From: Tetrahymena elliotti 4EA
Lineage: Eukaryota; Ciliophora; Oligohymenophorea; Hymenostomatida; Tetrahymenidae
Direction: 5' to 3'
Assembly: GCA_000231825.2 (NCBI GenBank)
Contig: JH720299.1
Location: forward strand, 62,001-126,000
DNA length: 64,000 bases
Every line of letters begins with the position of its first letter. The first letter of the stretch is position 1. Below, piece after piece: positions 61,213 through 64,000 of the stretch. Both the position numbers and the translations under genes were made by a program. Below the pieces are notes generated by a model, which saw nothing but the letters and a program-made list of their open reading frames with translations, did no database searches and was not told the origin of the DNA.

Positions 61213-62219
61213 AATTTAATCATAAATATTTATTTTTTTTCATTCAATTATTAAAAATATAAAAAAGTGATTCAATTAAAAATCTTAATTATTGATAAAG
61301 TAAAATAACAATATTAAATTCATTAATTTTTGATCAAATGCATCTTTCATATAGTTCTTATTATTTTAATTTTTAAGGTTTTTATTTTTGTTTTCTTGAG
61401 CAAAAATCTCATTTTTTGGTTATCAATTTATATAATTTAAAATTTTTTTAAAAAAAATTAATTTCTCATAATTTATGGAGACAATAAAACTTATAAGTTA
61501 ATATTGTTGAAAACTAATATCCAATACTATGCACTATGTAAGACTCTTCATTTAAGCTCCTACAAGAAAATATTATTTGAATTTTTTTCCCCCTATCTAT
61601 GGATAAGCTTCCTCATTCCAAGCTCTGAATTCAATAAACGATTATGCATCAGAGATATTTTTTTCCTACCCAACAATAATTTACTTGGATTTCAAATGAT
61701 ATTTTAAGAACAATTAGTAAATCATTAAAGAGTGTTTAATTAAGAGTCCATCCTATAAATTTTGAAAGAATAGAGATAAAAAAATTTTTAAGCTCATTTT
61801 AGAATCAATTATTTTTCAATTTATTTTTTCTATAAAAAAATTAAATAGATTGTTGCTATACTCAAAATGTAGCAAGGATATTTGGATGTTAGATTTTATT
61901 GAATTTTATTAATTACTTTATTATTTCAAATTATTCTTCAAAATCTTTGAATTTTTACTTTAAATTATTTTTATTTAATTAATGTAACAAATGAAATGGA
62001 TAAAATAACTTTGAAATGCGACTGAATTAGCCAGCTAGGGAGATAGTAGTTATTCTTATATTTTTTTTCTATTTCAATCAAACTATTCATTCAAATTTTA
62101 ATTATTTAAAATTTAAATTAAAAAATATTGATTTTTAAAAAAATTTTTTTAAAATCTCAAGAAAGAATTAATTCTTTCAAGACCAATTGAAAAAAAATAG
62201 TTAATAATAAAAAATTAAT
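61213..62219. other. Trailer of unit 3 and spacer
   Basis: The conserved block after B3 lies at 61497-61708. No gene seen up to the tRNA. Confidence 0.5.
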
Positions 62220-62291
62220 TCCCCCACCGGGACTTGAACCCGGGTCTGAAGGGTGAAAACCTTCTATCCTAACCTGCTAGACTATAGGGGA
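62220..62291 (-). tRNA. tRNA-Glu (UUC)
   Basis: Identical to the other five copies, with a run of six T shortly after the 3' end on the - strand. It lies after the A/B units, about 34 kb from its nearest sister copy. Confidence 0.96.
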
Positions 62292-64000
62292 TTATGCTTT
62301 TATTTGTAATAATTTTATATTGTTTCTTAAAATTTATTTTTTATCAATTAAAACCATAGAATAAACTAGTAATATAAGTTTACAAATAATTTTTAAATAA
62401 CAAGTATACTAATTTTATTAACTTTATATTTATCTTTCTAAAGCAAAAAATATTTTAATTTTTTGTACAATCTTTTTTAATAGCTGAAAGGCTTTTTTAG
62501 AATTTATTATTTATTTTTTTTTAATCTTATTAAAAATGTGTAAATAAACTTATCATTTTAAAATTTTTTGTAATAGTTTTTCATTTTTTTTTGTTTGTTT
62601 AAATTTTCTTCTAGTTTTTCTACAAAAATTGATTGTTGCTTAGAAATTATATTTCTGAAAACAAAAACTGAATTCAAATATGAGTATACTTAAATCACTT
62701 ATTTTTATAAATTTCCTACTTAAAAATACTAAATTAAATGAATGATGATGATCATACTATTCATTTTAAAATACCTAAAAAATCATAAATTTGGTTTATG
62801 TTTATTTTTAATGAAAGTAATAAATTGATGATTTGTGCTAAAATTTTTAGTAAAAATACTTCCTTTAAAGATAAACCTAAAGCAGATTTATTTTAATAAT
62901 ACTAATATTAAACAATATTTAGGGAGATAAATCAATAAAATACGAATGTTTTTTAAACATATTTTTCAAGAAATATCATCTTATTTTGTGTAATTTTTAT
63001 TTTATAGACATCTCCAATAAATATCTCTCTGAAGCGCTATAGCTTTTTTAACTATTTTTCCTTTAGAAGCAAATTGATTGTAGAATATTTTACTTTTCAA
63101 CTAGATAAATTTTATATTTGAACAAAAATTGATTTTTATGTTCAGTATTTAAAATAAATAACCTAGATTTATGATTTTAGTTAGAAAAATATTATTCTCC
63201 CTTTTAAAAATAAAAATTGAATAAATAATTATTTAAAAGAAAGAGAAAAGAATAAAAATGTAAATGAAATCAGAATAGAACAAATAAAAATGAACAAATC
63301 AGCCAAACTAGTATCAAGTAAACAAACCGAAATTAGTCAGTTGTTACTTATATATTAATGAATCCATTCTTTCATTAATTCATTGGCAAATGCATAATTG
63401 ATATTGAAACACTATTTTTACCTCAGGTAAAGCTCCAATGTTTAGAGATTAGAGCATTTTGATAATGCAGATCCTATTAATTAATATGATATTATATATT
63501 TTAAGATAAACTAAAACATTATAATTTTTTGTTATCTTATAGTCATAAATAACTATATTTTCTACTTTTTCTTTTACCTTATTTTCTAAATCAGTAACAT
63601 AATCGAAATATTTGAATTGATAAATTTTTGAAAAAGTTATTTTATCTAAATTTTAGAATTTAATCGTATTTTAGTAATCGCTTGTTTTATTATTTAGCTT
63701 ATGAAAAACATGTTAATTCCACTGTAAATTAAACTAATTGCTGCAATAACTATTGAAATATATTAAATAATAAGATCACAAAAATTTTTTAATCTTTTTT
63801 TCTAAATTTATTTTTAAAATAAAATTTCATTTTAAAATAGTTACATAATCAAAGTTTAGAGATTAGAATATTTTGATAATTCAGATCTTAATTTTTAGGC
63901 ACCCATTTCACCAATATTATTCTCACTTTTAAAAATAAAAATTGAATAAACAATCGTTTCAAAGAAAAAAACATAAAAATGGGAACTTAGTAAACAAAAA
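62292..64000. other. Intergenic, only short repeats recognised
   Basis: No gene seen. Two short direct repeats: a TTTAAAAATAAAAATTGAAT block at about 63200 and 63927, and a TTTAGAGATTAGA element at about 63438 and 63854. Confidence 0.5.
63438..63892. repeat. Dispersed short element, two copies here
   Basis: Copies at about 63438-63476 and 63854-63890 share TTTAGAGATTAGA, ATTTTGATAAT and CAGATC. A third, diverged copy is at about 54580-54620 (GGAGCATTTTGCTAACTCC). Each can form a short hairpin with differing stems: GCAT/ATGC, GAAT/ATTC and GGAG/CTCC. Confidence 0.5.

Larger units (their letters stand above)
53235..61720. repeat. A/B duplication unit 3
   Basis: About 8.5 kb with leader, A3, spacer, B3 and trailer in the same order and strand as units 1 and 2, from which it is separated by about 3.2 kb. 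It appears the most diverged of the three. Confidence 0.78.

Noticed and set aside
61504..61707. 67-codon + strand ORF
   Set aside because: It lies in the conserved block after B3, but the corresponding blocks at 41551 and 49822 have indels that break the frame.
7853..62291. Idea that the repeated tRNAs are the Gln suppressor tRNAs needed for code 6
   Set aside because: All six have anticodon TTC with a Glu-type body; none has a UUA or CUA anticodon.
1..64000. CRISPR arrays, prokaryotic operons, insertion sequences, transposase genes
   Set aside because: None seen: no regularly spaced short repeats, no transposase-like frames, and gene structure is clearly eukaryotic.

Overview
The window looks like nuclear DNA of a ciliate, most probably Tetrahymena or a close relative. 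It is very AT-rich, and its long genes read only if TAA and TAG mean glutamine and TGA is the sole stop (genetic code 6). Introns are AT-rich GT...AG introns of 53-231 nt, longer than those typical of Paramecium. Everything is read from sequence alone; no database search was possible.

Left part (1-34036): a tandem array of one gene family, all on the + strand. There are five intact-looking copies (1-3023, cut by the window edge; 8529-13216; 16787-21460; 22828-27655; 29194-34036) and two broken ones (3813-7092 and 14924-15752). The proteins are about 1490-1516 residues. Each has a six-helix potassium-channel core of the KCNH/HCN/CNG superfamily with a GYGD filter, then a cyclic-nucleotide-binding-like domain. 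Directly after that comes a CX2CX4HX4C zinc knuckle, then a roughly 700-residue Gln/Asn/Ser-rich tail and a conserved motif near the C-terminus. The intact 5' ends share a first exon of exactly 25 codons. Identical tRNA-Glu(UUC) genes on the - strand sit in five of the gaps between channel genes, and a sixth lies at 62220-62291.

Right part (34.1-61.7 kb): three copies of a 7.7-8.5 kb unit, each holding two paralogous genes of a family I do not recognise. These are an 'A' gene with one intron (487-496 aa) and an intronless 'B' gene (490-496 aa), all six with open frames. Units 1 and 2 abut. Between units 2 and 3 lie about 3.2 kb containing a small - strand ORF and a decayed 3' piece of a channel gene (51827-53190), placed before unit 3 as the intact channel gene 29194-34036 is placed before unit 1. 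The duplicated block therefore probably once included the end of a channel gene. The units also share non-coding blocks before A and after B.

The end of the window (61.7-64 kb) has one tRNA gene and no gene I can support. The 100-N gap at 23032-23131 appears to be an assembly artefact: the same 37 bases flank it, and merging them restores the reading frame exactly.

Nothing shows that the channels and the A/B proteins work together; they share a neighbourhood and a history of local duplication.
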